Shown: positions 27,374-35,630, counted from the first letter of the stretch. The stretch: DNA of 64,000 bases from Thermoplasmata archaeon (GCA_021810045.1 JAJZJR010000001.1:186001-250000); one strand, 5' to 3'. Made by a program: numbers and translations. The notes: generated by a model not told the origin, from the letters alone.

Positions 27374-27832
27374 ATGGACTATAATTGGCAGCTGCTGGAA
27401 AATGGTGCGATGTTTGAAACCTTGTCCGAACTGGAAAATCACCTTGTCGAATCTGGCCATGTGAATTATGACAATGAGATGCATCCAGTACGATTCATTG
27501 GGAAAGGCCGATGGGAGAAGGTCCTATATTCTGAGATTGAAAACATACTTGGCAAAGATACCTGGTACTGTGATGAAACAACAGATGATTTCAAGGCCAG
27601 GTATGGAATGAAACCTGACCAGCAGCTGGGAGGAGAATTCTCCCTGGAAGACGCAAAGAAATATTGCAAGAGCGAACCAATATTGAGGGTTCCTGACCAG
27701 TTTGAATTTGAGAAGGGCCTCGTGAAGAAATGGCTTAAGGTTGCAGGGAAGGAAACAGGAAGAGGGAAGAATCCGAAGTCCCTTGCAAATTTGAAGCACG
27801 TCAATGATAACCTCAAAAGGGAAAGGCCTTGA
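27374..27832 (+). CDS. Hypothetical protein
   Basis: 152 residues, mixed charge, with a basic C-terminal end (KNPKSLANLKHVNDNLKRERP). It starts 24 bases after tttatttgtctcg-like A/T-rich sequence. Nothing diagnostic. Confidence 0.55.
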   Translation: MDYNWQLLENGAMFETLSELENHLVESGHVNYDNEMHPVRFIGKGRWEKVLYSEIENILGKDTWYCDETTDDFKARYGMKPDQQLGGEFSLEDAKKYCKSEPILRVPDQFEFEKGLVKKWLKVAGKETGRGKNPKSLANLKHVNDNLKRERP

Positions 27833-27929
27833 AAGTTTGTTCAAATCGATTCAGGTTATCGAAACAAATCCAGTGTTTCCAAGGGTTTTATATCGAAACA
27901 TCGAAAGGTGCTTCATGATGTCTGGAAAG

Positions 27930-28250
27930 TGTCCGATCTCATGAGTGAGGGGTATAGGGGTTTCAGATCTGGCCACATTTTTTCATGAGATCTCCGGAGT
28001 GCCACTGCGACTTTAAATACCCAGATTCCGGATCTTACTGGAACCATATGTGGCGGACACTTCTATGTTCACTACACTGCCAGTGAAAGTGCCACCGGTA
28101 TTTCTGGGGAAATGCCACAACTTCCACCCCTAAATGAAATCTCGTCGTCTCAGAGAGAGGGGTATAGGGGGTATCGGCCATGAGGAAAATTCTGGTCCGG
28201 TTCCGAGGGGTGACACTGCCTCTTTAAATACACAGGGAGAAGATCTTCCT
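27930..28250 (+). repeat. Two imperfect direct copies of a promoter-like block
   Basis: The block GAGGGGTATAGGGG is at 27945 and again at 28157 (GAGAGGGGTATAGGGG). Each copy is followed 55-65 bases later by a near-identical TATA (CTTTAAATACCCAG at 28009, CTTTAAATACACAG at 28220). This is a duplicated regulatory block, perhaps paired promoters or origin-proximal sites. The rest of 27833-27930 shows no gene. Confidence 0.5.
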
Positions 28251-28268
28251 GGCCAAGACCAGGGAGAA

Positions 28269-28841
28269 ATGAGGGTTAATTCCATCGAAGCCGCCGAAGA
28301 TCTTGCAGCTGATGCCATCAACCTCTTCATGGATGTCGTTACGGATCCTGAGAAGATGAAAGCCCTGGAAGATGACCCGGAGTTGAAGGAACAGTTCAAA
28401 CAGCTTATGAATACAGAGATACCTGCGGTCAACATAAGTAAGGTTACTGATAAAGCTTCGAGGAAGAGGAAATGGTCAAAGCAGGTCCCTGAGCTCCAGG
28501 AAGAGTCCCTGAGATTAAGGCAGATGGCATCTGATAAGAGAGAATGCGCCAACTGCGGAAAGCAACTCACGGGAAATCGGATCTATTACTGCTCCGATGA
28601 CTGCAAGGCAGAATTTTATGGAAACCACCCGACGTCGGTGCGATGGAATGATTTGAGGGCAAAGGCCCTGGAACGTGATCACAATTTATGTGTGAAATGT
28701 GGCAGGCCAGCTGAGGAAGTGGACCATATCAAGGAGATCTGGGAGGGGGGACCGGAATTTGACCTAAACAACCTGCAGTCACTGTGCCATGAATGCCACG
28801 TCCTCAAGACTAATGAAAACAGGCGCAAGAGGGAGGCATAG
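28269..28841 (+). CDS. HNH endonuclease domain protein
   Basis: About 190 residues from ATG 28269. An N-terminal zinc-type pair (ECANCGKQL, YYCSDDCKAEF) is followed by the HNH core ALERDHNLCVKCGRPAEEVDHIKEI and CHECHVLKTNENR. Such HNH proteins occur as homing nucleases or phage packaging nucleases; which applies here is not known. An upstream in-frame ATG at 28134 would run across the TATA box at 28220, so the later start is preferred. Confidence 0.85.
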   Translation: MRVNSIEAAEDLAADAINLFMDVVTDPEKMKALEDDPELKEQFKQLMNTEIPAVNISKVTDKASRKRKWSKQVPELQEESLRLRQMASDKRECANCGKQLTGNRIYYCSDDCKAEFYGNHPTSVRWNDLRAKALERDHNLCVKCGRPAEEVDHIKEIWEGGPEFDLNNLQSLCHECHVLKTNENRRKREA

Positions 28842-28923
28842 TATACCACAAGACCCCTTCTTCGGGGCTTAAATCGCATTATGGGGAGTTCGAATATTAG
28901 TCAGTATATAAGGAGGGTGAGAA

Positions 28924-29274
28924 ATGGCGGAAAAGAACTCAAAAAACAAGGGAAACGGGAGGAATAGAAACAGCAGTCAGAAACCTAAGACCTATAGCGG
29001 TGTGGTAAAGGATCCACAATCAAAGAAGATCAATGGGCGGGTATACTTAAAGGAAGATAACCAGGACAATTCGATCAAATATGGCACTATTCTTGTCATA
29101 GCGGTGCTTGCAGGTCTTGCAGCAACTTTCTCTTCAGTGGGAAACGCGATTGTTGACTTCTTCAGCTTCAACGGCATGTCAGCTTCGGGGATATGGATAA
29201 TGCTTGCGGCCATTGCGGGAACGGCAGGCTTTGTCCTCGCCATTCTGGACAAGAAAACCAAAGGAAAATATTAA
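28924..29274 (+). CDS. Two-helix membrane protein
   Basis: 116 residues. A charged, Lys/Asn-rich N-terminus is followed by two hydrophobic helices (ILVIAVLAGLAATFSSV and SGIWIMLAAIAGTAGFVLAIL). AAGGAGGGTGAG gives a strong ribosome site. Small membrane proteins of this type are common in archaeal viruses and plasmids. Confidence 0.65.
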   Translation: MAEKNSKNKGNGRNRNSSQKPKTYSGVVKDPQSKKINGRVYLKEDNQDNSIKYGTILVIAVLAGLAATFSSVGNAIVDFFSFNGMSASGIWIMLAAIAGTAGFVLAILDKKTKGKY

Positions 29275-29297
29275 TATTCGAGGTGAAATACATAAGC

Positions 29298-29408
29298 ATG
29301 GTTCGATATGTTTCAAAGAAGAAAGATGATCTCACCTGGGGGCTCCTTATCACCGGATTGGTGGGTTCGATTGTACTGTTTTTCTTCGGGCTTTCCCTGG
29401 TACTGTAA
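29298..29408 (+). CDS. Small single-helix membrane protein
   Basis: 36 residues with one C-terminal helix (TWGLLITGLVGSIVLFFFG). It is preceded by ggtgaaataca. It resembles the similar 33-residue protein at 29534. Confidence 0.45.
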   Translation: MVRYVSKKKDDLTWGLLITGLVGSIVLFFFGLSLVL

Positions 29409-29533
29409 GGGCGTCGACCGTCGAACTTTTTCTTTCCAAGAGAAATGAGATCTCTCATTAAAAACGGATATCTGTTTCACTGGAAACTTACAGCTGAGAA
29501 AAACAATAAATATCTTGGACGAATTAATTTAAC

Positions 29534-29635
29534 ATGCATTACACAAAAAGGAGAGTAAATTACGGGCTTCTTTTTGGATATTCATTGATTATTTTCGGTT
29601 CTGTTGGCCTTATTTGGATTTTCGGCATTCATTGA
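29534..29635 (+). CDS. Small single-helix membrane protein
   Basis: 33 residues: a basic N-terminus (MHYTKRRVNYG) then one helix (LLFGYSLIIFGSVGLIWIF). A TATA-like ataaatatc lies 27-30 bases upstream, so a leaderless message is likely. Together with the 36-residue protein it makes a pair of tiny membrane proteins. Confidence 0.4.
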   Translation: MHYTKRRVNYGLLFGYSLIIFGSVGLIWIFGIH

Positions 29636-29833
29636 GTTTGCAATCCCAATTCCGACTCCCCTTGGTTGTATTAACAGGAATGGTAGGGTTCATTCTCTGT
29701 CCCCAGAACTGGATCGTGTGAATCAGAGAGTAGTAACATTTATACCAGACTTTTCAATACTACAATCACGGGTAAGACCGGTTGGTCAAGTGTACCTTGA
29801 GGTGCACGTCAAACAGTACCAACCGGCACTGGA

Positions 29834-30472
29834 TTATTTTCTTGATTTCCAAAGTTCAACAAAAGTCTGAGGAAATTTCTGGAGGTCTATAAGATCCAGG
29901 TATGACGGGTCTGAGTTATTGTAATTTTGATAAATAGACCAAGCCAACAGATCAGCGATCTGGATTCCACTGAAGTTCTCGGAATTACTGTGGAATATTC
30001 TGACCTTTCCTATAGTGGAACCAATTCTTAGCTTCTTCTCAAAATAAGAATTGAAATCCTCTCGGAGCAGGGATTTCCCCTTCGACTTGTCGATCCTCAC
30101 TTCCACGTTGTCGGAATCAACGAGTATGGCACTTGCAAGAGAACCAGCCACATAATTGTACAACTTATTCTTGTCATTTTTCAAGTATTTGCTGTACACC
30201 TTCCCCTTGTCAAGGATACAATGAACCCCTTGGATTCCATCAATTTCGTTCAGCCTCTTTATCAAGTACATTTTGAGTTCAGGGCTTGACTTGTTAGACT
30301 TTATTTCCTTTGCCTTACTCAACTCTTTGTAAAACTTATGCCTCCTGGCATTCTTTATTGCTCGGTCTAGTGGTTCTGGAGCGTTCACAACAACAGACGA
30401 TATGACAAGTACTTTGGAGCTGCCTTCTGATAACCCAAGGTCTCCGCTCTCATCAATGTATATATACTTCAG
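29834..30472 (-). CDS. DUF3800 family protein
   Basis: About 212 residues in an open frame. The N-terminal YIDESGDLGLSEGSS matches DUF3800 (usually Y-I-D-E-S-G), and the C-terminal GIQIADLLAWSIYQNYNN matches its conserved QIAD end. The family has an RNase H-like fold and occurs in mobile and defence contexts; its role is unclear. No ATG, GTG or TTG lies upstream of YIDESGD in frame; a CTG at 30472 is the only close choice, or the gene begins at the ATG or GTG near NAPEPLDR, which would lose the motif. Confidence 0.7.
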   Translation of the reverse strand: MKYIYIDESGDLGLSEGSSKVLVISSVVVNAPEPLDRAIKNARRHKFYKELSKAKEIKSNKSSPELKMYLIKRLNEIDGIQGVHCILDKGKVYSKYLKNDKNKLYNYVAGSLASAILVDSDNVEVRIDKSKGKSLLREDFNSYFEKKLRIGSTIGKVRIFHSNSENFSGIQIADLLAWSIYQNYNNSDPSYLDLIDLQKFPQTFVELWKSRK

Positions 30473-30479
30473 GCTACCA

Positions 30480-31796
30480 CTACCCAGGAAGTTTCACAAC
30501 TGCTTTGTCTCCCTGCGGATATATCTGGATCAGTTCCCATCCTTTGTTAAGGTACGTCTCCAGTTCTCTTTCGGGTATGGTCTTGTGCTTATTACCATTG
30601 TTCAGTTCTTGGGCTTTCTGGTCCTGGAATATTTCCCCTAATCGCTTTTGCAGGTCCGCAATGTTGAGCGAGATTAGTTCTTCTTTCTGTTCATCCGTGA
30701 GTTTCATTTTAAAAGCGGTCTCCATTATAAAAATTGCAGTATCCCTCTGTATTTTGACTGAATCTTCCTCTCTTATTCCCCTCTCCTCCGTTTCAAGGAA
30801 CCTGAGAGATCTTTCATAAGAAGTCCTCATATCTTCAACAAGGTCTTCAGGCAGCATATGTTTGTTGACCGTATACCTATGTTCAATGTCCCCTTTATGC
30901 CCCATAAAGAATGCCCTGTAATCCCTCATTATCAGGCCTTTTGATTCTGCCATCAGGAGCTGAGTGTCAAAGTAAGCCCTTAACACATAAGGCCTCCAGG
31001 TGTAACCTGCTTTCCTTATTGCCTGCCTCACAATATCGCCTATATTTATGGTCCTTATGAAAGAAGTCCGGGACCTCAAACTGAATTTTGCAGGGACCAC
31101 AATTGGAGAATCCGGAGTGATCTGTTCACCTTCACTCAGTCTTTCCTCAATGTAGGCCTTGATGTAAAAGCACCCTTCGTTTCCCAGGAATGTTATATAT
31201 TGATGCCTTGCTTTGCTCAATTCGGGCCTGACAATAACCATAGCTGGAATCTTTCTGAAATTCACAGAATCTTCTAGGATCTCAAGGTCCGGGATATCCG
31301 ATACCCTGAGGCCATCTTTTCCCAGGTAATTTCCCATAACTTCAGGCCTCATTCCTGACTGGGCCATCAGAACACAAGAGGCCCTGGCCCTGGGATCCCC
31401 GGATGCAAAGATCTTCTTCAGCTCCTCAGATGTCGGGATCCTTTCATCCTTCAGGGTAGGAGCTCCGTCGGGATCCTTGATTCTGATCTTCCTGGTTAAT
31501 TTCCTGTCATTGTGGGCCAGCCAAGATTTAACAGCCTTCACAGTGGAAGAAATATAACTCCCTGCAAGGCCTCTTTTTTCCATTGATGTGATCTCATCAC
31601 TAATGAGATCAGTTATGGCCTTGTCTTCAAGTGCCAGGAGCGATTCAGGATCCTTTCCAACAGAAACACAGAATGAACCTAATCTCCTAAGGTATGTATC
31701 AGCTGTAATCCTTGAAGACCTGGACATTTCATCATACCATCGCCTAACATCCTTGCTTCCCATGAGGCTTTCATACTTCTTTACTGGGCCTGCCAT
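30480..31796 (-). CDS. Tyrosine recombinase (integrase) of element 1
   Basis: 438 residues, close to integrases of archaeal plasmids. Visible catalytic parts are the first Arg in MAQSGMRPEVMGN, the second in YTWRPYVLRAYFDTQ, the His in FMGHKGDIEHRYTV, and the Tyr in the same segment. The H-x-x-R box is YVLR here. A long alpha-helical N-terminus binds arm sites. It is adjacent to the right att copy, as expected for the element's own integrase. A TATA (CATTAAATAG) is near 31817. Confidence 0.88.
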   Translation of the reverse strand: MAGPVKKYESLMGSKDVRRWYDEMSRSSRITADTYLRRLGSFCVSVGKDPESLLALEDKAITDLISDEITSMEKRGLAGSYISSTVKAVKSWLAHNDRKLTRKIRIKDPDGAPTLKDERIPTSEELKKIFASGDPRARASCVLMAQSGMRPEVMGNYLGKDGLRVSDIPDLEILEDSVNFRKIPAMVIVRPELSKARHQYITFLGNEGCFYIKAYIEERLSEGEQITPDSPIVVPAKFSLRSRTSFIRTINIGDIVRQAIRKAGYTWRPYVLRAYFDTQLLMAESKGLIMRDYRAFFMGHKGDIEHRYTVNKHMLPEDLVEDMRTSYERSLRFLETEERGIREEDSVKIQRDTAIFIMETAFKMKLTDEQKEELISLNIADLQKRLGEIFQDQKAQELNNGNKHKTIPERELETYLNKGWELIQIYPQGDKAVVKLPG

Positions 31797-31844
31797 GCAG
31801 ATAAGAAGGCTTGAGTCTATTTAATGGTTCCTAAACCCTATATG

Positions 31845-31866
31845 GTTCAAATCTCAACGGTCCCAT
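31845..31866 (+). repeat. attR of element 1 and left att of element 2
   Basis: An exact copy of the 22-base core at 20371-20392. It ends element 1. It also lies inside the last codons of the element 2 integrase, so it is the left att of element 2 as well. Only the 3' part of a tRNA is present, so it is not a functional tRNA gene. Confidence 0.9.
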
Positions 31867-32830
31867 CATATTCATGTTCAGTCCCGAAAATTATTTGAAC
31901 ATTCATGTTCGAATCCACTCTTTTTCCCTCTAGTCGAAAAAACGTGTCCAGGTGCTCAGACGTGTGCTCCGCCACCTCCCTTTCCCTCAAGTGGGTGTAG
32001 ACCTGAGTAGAGGAAAGGGACCGGTGACCCAAATGGATTTGAACCTCGCGAATGTCAAGCCTTTGTCCCCGGGAATCCCTTTTTAACAGGGTCGTGGCAC
32101 ACCAGTGCCTTGCAGCGTGTGCATGGAATTTTGGTACTCCTGACTCCCTTGCAATGGATTTGACCATGTTTCTAGCATAATTGTAATTCAGCCTTCCAAT
32201 GGTGGTTGTGAAGAGGGCATCTTTGTCAGTCTGGGAACGGTATTTTTCAATGTATTCATGCAATCTTTCGGTCACTGACTGGGGAAGCCCTATTACTCTG
32301 GGAGCTTCCCCTTTCTCGCTCAGGACCGAGAGGAGATTGCCATCAAGGTCAGAAAGATTGAGCTTGATAAGTTCGCCTATCCTCAATCCACCTGCAAAGA
32401 GAACGTCAATTATGCACCTGTTTCTGGCAGATATCGCACGATCTCCTGACCGGCTTGCGGTTTCCCTTATCCGGTGCACCTCATCATCCGTAGGTATCCA
32501 TGGTTCTGCCCTGGCGGACTGCTTGAACCTCGGAATGATCATGGGCTGGCCGAGGAACCTTGCCCAGGCCTCAATGTCGTAAATGACATGGTTCAGGGTT
32601 TGTGGTTTCACTCCTCTTTCAGATTCGTTGACCAGCTCATCAAGGATGAACTCCATGTTCTCCTTTGGCGAGAGCATGTTGCAGACCTCCCCGAATCTCC
32701 TGATGGTCCTTACCTGTTTCGGGACCGTGGAGGTTGAGTGGTATCCACCGTAAGTCCTTGCCCAGAGCCTATAGTCCAGAAGCTTTTTTTCCAGTTCCTG
32801 GTTCTTCCTTTCTCTCATGCGTGGGGCCAT
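31847..32830 (-). CDS. Tyrosine recombinase (integrase) of element 2
   Basis: 327 residues, XerC/D-like. An N-terminal SAM-like domain is followed by the catalytic domain: AGGLRIGELIKL (first Arg), HAHAARHWCATTLL (H-x-x-R) and IQIHLGHRSLSSTQVYTHL (His and nucleophile Tyr). The last residues (EYDGTVEI) are encoded by the att core itself. Its start overlaps the stop of a short upstream frame (TTAAATGG). It is not closely related to the element 1 integrase. Confidence 0.9.
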   Translation of the reverse strand: MAPRMRERKNQELEKKLLDYRLWARTYGGYHSTSTVPKQVRTIRRFGEVCNMLSPKENMEFILDELVNESERGVKPQTLNHVIYDIEAWARFLGQPMIIPRFKQSARAEPWIPTDDEVHRIRETASRSGDRAISARNRCIIDVLFAGGLRIGELIKLNLSDLDGNLLSVLSEKGEAPRVIGLPQSVTERLHEYIEKYRSQTDKDALFTTTIGRLNYNYARNMVKSIARESGVPKFHAHAARHWCATTLLKRDSRGQRLDIREVQIHLGHRSLSSTQVYTHLREREVAEHTSEHLDTFFRLEGKRVDSNMNVQIIFGTEHEYDGTVEI

Positions 32831-33028
32831 TTAAGCTCCCCACTCCCTATCTTTTGTTAAGTACTCCATTTTTTTCACTCCTCTGCTTGATTTTGAGGCA
32901 CGGGTTCCAAAGAAGAGGCTTTCCGGAGGGCAAGCCTCCAACCTCGTTCCCTGGCGTGTCTGATTGCTGGCTTTCACTCCTCCCGCTTCTATTTTTGTGG
33001 TTTCATTAACAAGACCAGAAGCAATCAT
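32831..33028 (-). CDS. Small open frame just upstream of the element 2 integrase
   Basis: 65 residues from an ATG placed after GGAGGAGTGCTGG. The sequence contains AGGVKASNQTRQGTRLEACP and ends with KKMEYLTKDREWGA*. A tight second start, ATG 32869 after AGGAGTG, would give only the last 12 residues. Either way the stop overlaps the integrase ATG, so it can act as a translational leader. The GVKA segment recurs at 51.94 and 55.5 kb. Confidence 0.35.
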   Translation of the reverse strand: MIASGLVNETTKIEAGGVKASNQTRQGTRLEACPPESLFFGTRASKSSRGVKKMEYLTKDREWGA

Positions 33029-33159
33029 CCAGCACTCCTCCGAACGATTACAATAAGACCCTGGTTTGTTAATGAAAAGACTCTCCTGCAATTGAAAACT
33101 GCAGGATATTGCACCTGGCCCAACCGAATGCTCCAGGCACCAAACAAAAAATCGTGAAT

Positions 33160-33178
33160 AAGTCTTAAATATATAAGT
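33160..33178 (+). promoter_or_regulatory. TATA promoter of the 33194 gene
   Basis: TCTTAAATATATAAG lies about 25 bases before the ATG at 33194, so the mRNA starts at or near the start codon (leaderless). Confidence 0.6.
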
Positions 33179-33193
33179 CAAATTTGAAAAATC

Positions 33194-33499
33194 ATGTTTA
33201 ATTTCGGCAAGAAGCCCATGACCAAGAGGCAACGTAAACAGAAAATCAGCGAGTTCAGGTCTGCCCAGATGAAATCCATCAATGAAAGACGCAGGGCCGG
33301 AAAGGAGGTCAAGACTGCTAAGGACATTGGGAAGAACATCGCACTTGATCACGCTACTCACGGCCTCTACTCCAAAGGTGTCTTTTCCGTCCATGCCCTG
33401 AAGTCTGTCCAGCATTATACCGAATCCAGAAGGCAGAGAAGTGAGGCTAGCAGACTCCGGAAAGAACTCAGGAAGGACACCAAAATCCGAAAAAAATGA
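33194..33499 (+). CDS. Small basic protein
   Basis: 101 residues, strongly basic (about a quarter Lys/Arg) and helical, with a positive N-terminus (MFNFGKKPMTKRQRKQK) and tail. It looks DNA- or RNA-binding but is not recognised. It has its own leaderless promoter. Confidence 0.6.
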   Translation: MFNFGKKPMTKRQRKQKISEFRSAQMKSINERRRAGKEVKTAKDIGKNIALDHATHGLYSKGVFSVHALKSVQHYTESRRQRSEASRLRKELRKDTKIRKK

Positions 33500-33507
33500 G
33501 ATAGACT

Positions 33508-33888
33508 TCATTCCTCCCGACCCTCCACAATTATGTCATCATAGAGTGCATCTGCCCTCTGGTCTCCAAGGAAGAACTTTGCATGTATCACTGCCTCCCG
33601 GAAGTAAGCTTCCGTTATCTCATCTCTTGATCCTTTTACCAGGGCCGTAACAATTGAGCACTTTCCATCATACTCTAAATGCAGATCCTGAAATTTGCCC
33701 CTGTCAAGCTCTACCTGTTTCTTCCTCTCGTCGCTTTTTGCTTTAGATTCACCGTATTTTTCAACAAGCTTCATGACGGTGTGATCTTCAGAACCTGCGA
33801 TGCTTATGCTGAATTCGTCGGGAATTCTGCCCTCCACAAATTCGTGTTCTCCGACATTGCAGATGTAAGGGGGCTTCCTCAATTTCAT
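33508..33888 (-). CDS. Hypothetical protein
   Basis: 126 residues from MKLRKPPYICNVGEHEF. Middle charged helical part (KSDERKKQVELDRGK), C-terminal beta-rich. Upstream starts to 33924 would overlap the next gene more. Convergent with the basic protein gene. Unknown. Confidence 0.5.
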   Translation of the reverse strand: MKLRKPPYICNVGEHEFVEGRIPDEFSISIAGSEDHTVMKLVEKYGESKAKSDERKKQVELDRGKFQDLHLEYDGKCSIVTALVKGSRDEITEAYFREAVIHAKFFLGDQRADALYDDIIVEGREE

Positions 33889-33889
33889 C

Positions 33890-34084
33890 TTACTTAACCC
33901 CCTTTTTCTCATTGAATAATCCATCCTTCAGCGTTATGAGAAACAATGTAATGAGCCACCAGGTTGCCAGTGTGTCTAACAGTACCGTTATGGGCAACAC
34001 TGAGGTATCCAGGGTGACAATCAGCACGAATACCATGAGCGCTATGAAAGCCGCTGGCAGCATCCCATCTTTTGGTGAAGTCAT
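33890..34084 (-). CDS. Two-helix membrane protein
   Basis: 64 residues from MTSPKDGMLPAAF, with two helices (IALMVFVLIVTLDT and WWLITLFLITL). The ATG overlaps the preceding gene's stop (ATGA), which supports coupled translation. Confidence 0.55.
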   Translation of the reverse strand: MTSPKDGMLPAAFIALMVFVLIVTLDTSVLPITVLLDTLATWWLITLFLITLKDGLFNEKKGVK

Positions 34085-34275
34085 GCCGTATCCCCTCCTC
34101 CCTTTCTCATGGACATGGGCCCTGCCAGCAATGCGACGAGGATAGTAAGCATCAGTGTCTCGGCCAGCACAAAATGCCAGATCGGATCCGAATACATCCA
34201 ACCTAAGAATGAGGACAACGTTCCTGAGACTAAAGCAATGATGGCAGGAAAGACTGTGGCAAACGGATCGACCAT
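34081..34275 (-). CDS. Two-helix membrane protein
   Basis: 64 residues with two helices (FPAIIALVSGTLSSFLGW and FVLAETLMLTILVALL) and a basic-glycine tail. It overlaps both neighbours and forms a small membrane-protein cassette with them. Confidence 0.55.
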   Translation of the reverse strand: MVDPFATVFPAIIALVSGTLSSFLGWMYSDPIWHFVLAETLMLTILVALLAGPMSMRKGGGDTA

Positions 34276-34278
34276 TCT

Positions 34279-34593
34279 TCACGCTCTCCCCTCAAAAAAA
34301 GCAACCAGGAACACTGCTGTCCAAAACCATAGAAGTGAGACTACGGTTGCTTCGTAGATCAAGGCTATGACTGAGAGCCCGCCTATCACTCCAATGGCAA
34401 TGAGCGCAATACTAAGGGCAATCATAATCAAAGAGACCCTTTTCAGTGAATTCCTGTTGTTCTGCACTTTCGATTCAGGGAACTTAAGTCCCAGCGCATT
34501 GACTTGAAGCGCACCATCAGGGCCCGGCTTCAGCGTACATAGTTTCCTGAAAATGAACGGAACGTTCCTTGAATCAGAACCAAGATCGTTCAA
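34279..34593 (-). CDS. Membrane protein with two C-terminal helices
   Basis: 104 residues, a basic N-terminal half and two helices (VSLIMIALSIALIAIGVIGGL, ATVVSLLWFWTAVFLVAF). TTG start at 34593, overlapping the 50-residue gene; GGAGCTTGTGG precedes it. Unknown. Confidence 0.5.
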   Translation of the reverse strand: MNDLGSDSRNVPFIFRKLCTLKPGPDGALQVNALGLKFPESKVQNNRNSLKRVSLIMIALSIALIAIGVIGGLSVIALIYEATVVSLLWFWTAVFLVAFFEGRA

Positions 34594-34742
34594 ACCACAA
34601 GCTCCTGATTCTGTGAGTGCTCCTCTATGAGCGAGTTCACGACTTGGTCGAATGTATCAACCCTCAGCTCAAATTTAAGATCGTGGAGCTTATCATAGTT
34701 CCTTTCAGTAATTTTGATCACTTTTCCACGGTATTCTGCCAT
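34590..34742 (-). CDS. Small antitoxin-like protein
   Basis: 50 residues: a short beta strand (GKVIKITERNYDKL) then two helices (FDQVVNSLIEEHSQNQEL). This resembles ribbon-helix-helix antitoxins, with an R-V-D-T-F-D-Q motif. It heads the membrane-protein cassette. The call is weak. Confidence 0.45.
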   Translation of the reverse strand: MAEYRGKVIKITERNYDKLHDLKFELRVDTFDQVVNSLIEEHSQNQELVV

Positions 34743-34802
34743 GCGTATTCACCATTCGGTAATTAACTAATGACAAAGAAAAGAAGTATAATAAGTTACT
34801 CG

Positions 34803-34818
34803 TTAGTCAAACGACTAA
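34803..34818. promoter_or_regulatory. Palindromic operator upstream of the wHTH gene
   Basis: TTAGTC and GACTAA form perfect 6-base arms around AAAC. It sits next to a TATA-like gtataata at 34786 and 43 bases before ATG 34862. A related ACTAATGAC lies at 34765. It is a likely autoregulation site for the winged-helix protein. Confidence 0.5.
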
Positions 34819-34861
34819 TATAGGAATTCTCATATGTAAATTGCCATTTGACGATCAGACA

Positions 34862-35437
34862 ATGGATTCTTTAGACCTGAAATACGCTAAATCAGTCATT
34901 CAACGACTAAGTGAAAAGGAGACTTTCATGAAGTCAGAGTTGTTTGACATAGTCACGAGCAATCAGGTTTTAGATAAGCTGCTGGATGCTTTTCAGCGAG
35001 ACGGCTACATAACAAAAGGTTTGTCGACGTATGGCCGTAGGACTTACTCTATTTCATTGACTGCAAAGGGTCATGCTGTTGCAGAACAACTGAAAAGAAC
35101 ACAAGAAGTCGCCAAAGGTGAGATTACTGAAGAAGGAGCGCAATTCAAAATGCCCCCGGACTGGAGAGACAGGTTCAAGGGGCTGTCAGCGATGACCCAT
35201 CTCAATGTCCTAGACGATCACGTTGCTATACAGGAGATTGATCATTCCGGGAAAACAACAAGCGTCATCATGGTTTACGTTAAGAGAATCAACAGCCACT
35301 TTGAGTTATGGTGCGAGAAAGATGAGAGCAAGGAGTGCAGGCATGTAGACTTTGCCTGGTCACTTCCACACATGAGGGCACTGATTGAGGAATACATCAA
35401 GGAAGGGAAGATAAAGGAAGTTGGGAGGGTTGAATGA
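34862..35437 (+). CDS. Winged-helix transcriptional regulator
   Basis: 191 residues from ATG 34862. The first 75 residues form a winged helix (SVIQRLSEKETFMKSELFD, LLDAFQRDGYITKGLSTYGRRTYSI, LTAKGHAVAEQL), of the kind seen in MarR or archaeal viral regulators. The rest is an unknown sensor part. An upstream TTG at 34841 is possible. A palindrome in its promoter supports autoregulation. Confidence 0.68.
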   Translation: MDSLDLKYAKSVIQRLSEKETFMKSELFDIVTSNQVLDKLLDAFQRDGYITKGLSTYGRRTYSISLTAKGHAVAEQLKRTQEVAKGEITEEGAQFKMPPDWRDRFKGLSAMTHLNVLDDHVAIQEIDHSGKTTSVIMVYVKRINSHFELWCEKDESKECRHVDFAWSLPHMRALIEEYIKEGKIKEVGRVE

Positions 35438-35630
35438 AATTCAGTGGGTTCGGGGTCTTTGAGCAGAGAATAAAAGGGTGACCGTGAGTTAAGATATGTT
35501 AAAAAGAGTGTTTTTCTATGGTTTTAGAGTTCCAAGGCACTTCTCTGCAAAGGTCCCTGTGACCTGCAGACACCAAAATGTTAGAAGTGGCTCAAAGACT
35601 ACAACAAAATTCTCGCAAGTCTTTTCAGTC

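Noticed and set aside
31845-31866. A second tRNA-Pro gene
   Set aside because: Only the last 22 bases of the tRNA are present; no 5' half or anticodon arm.
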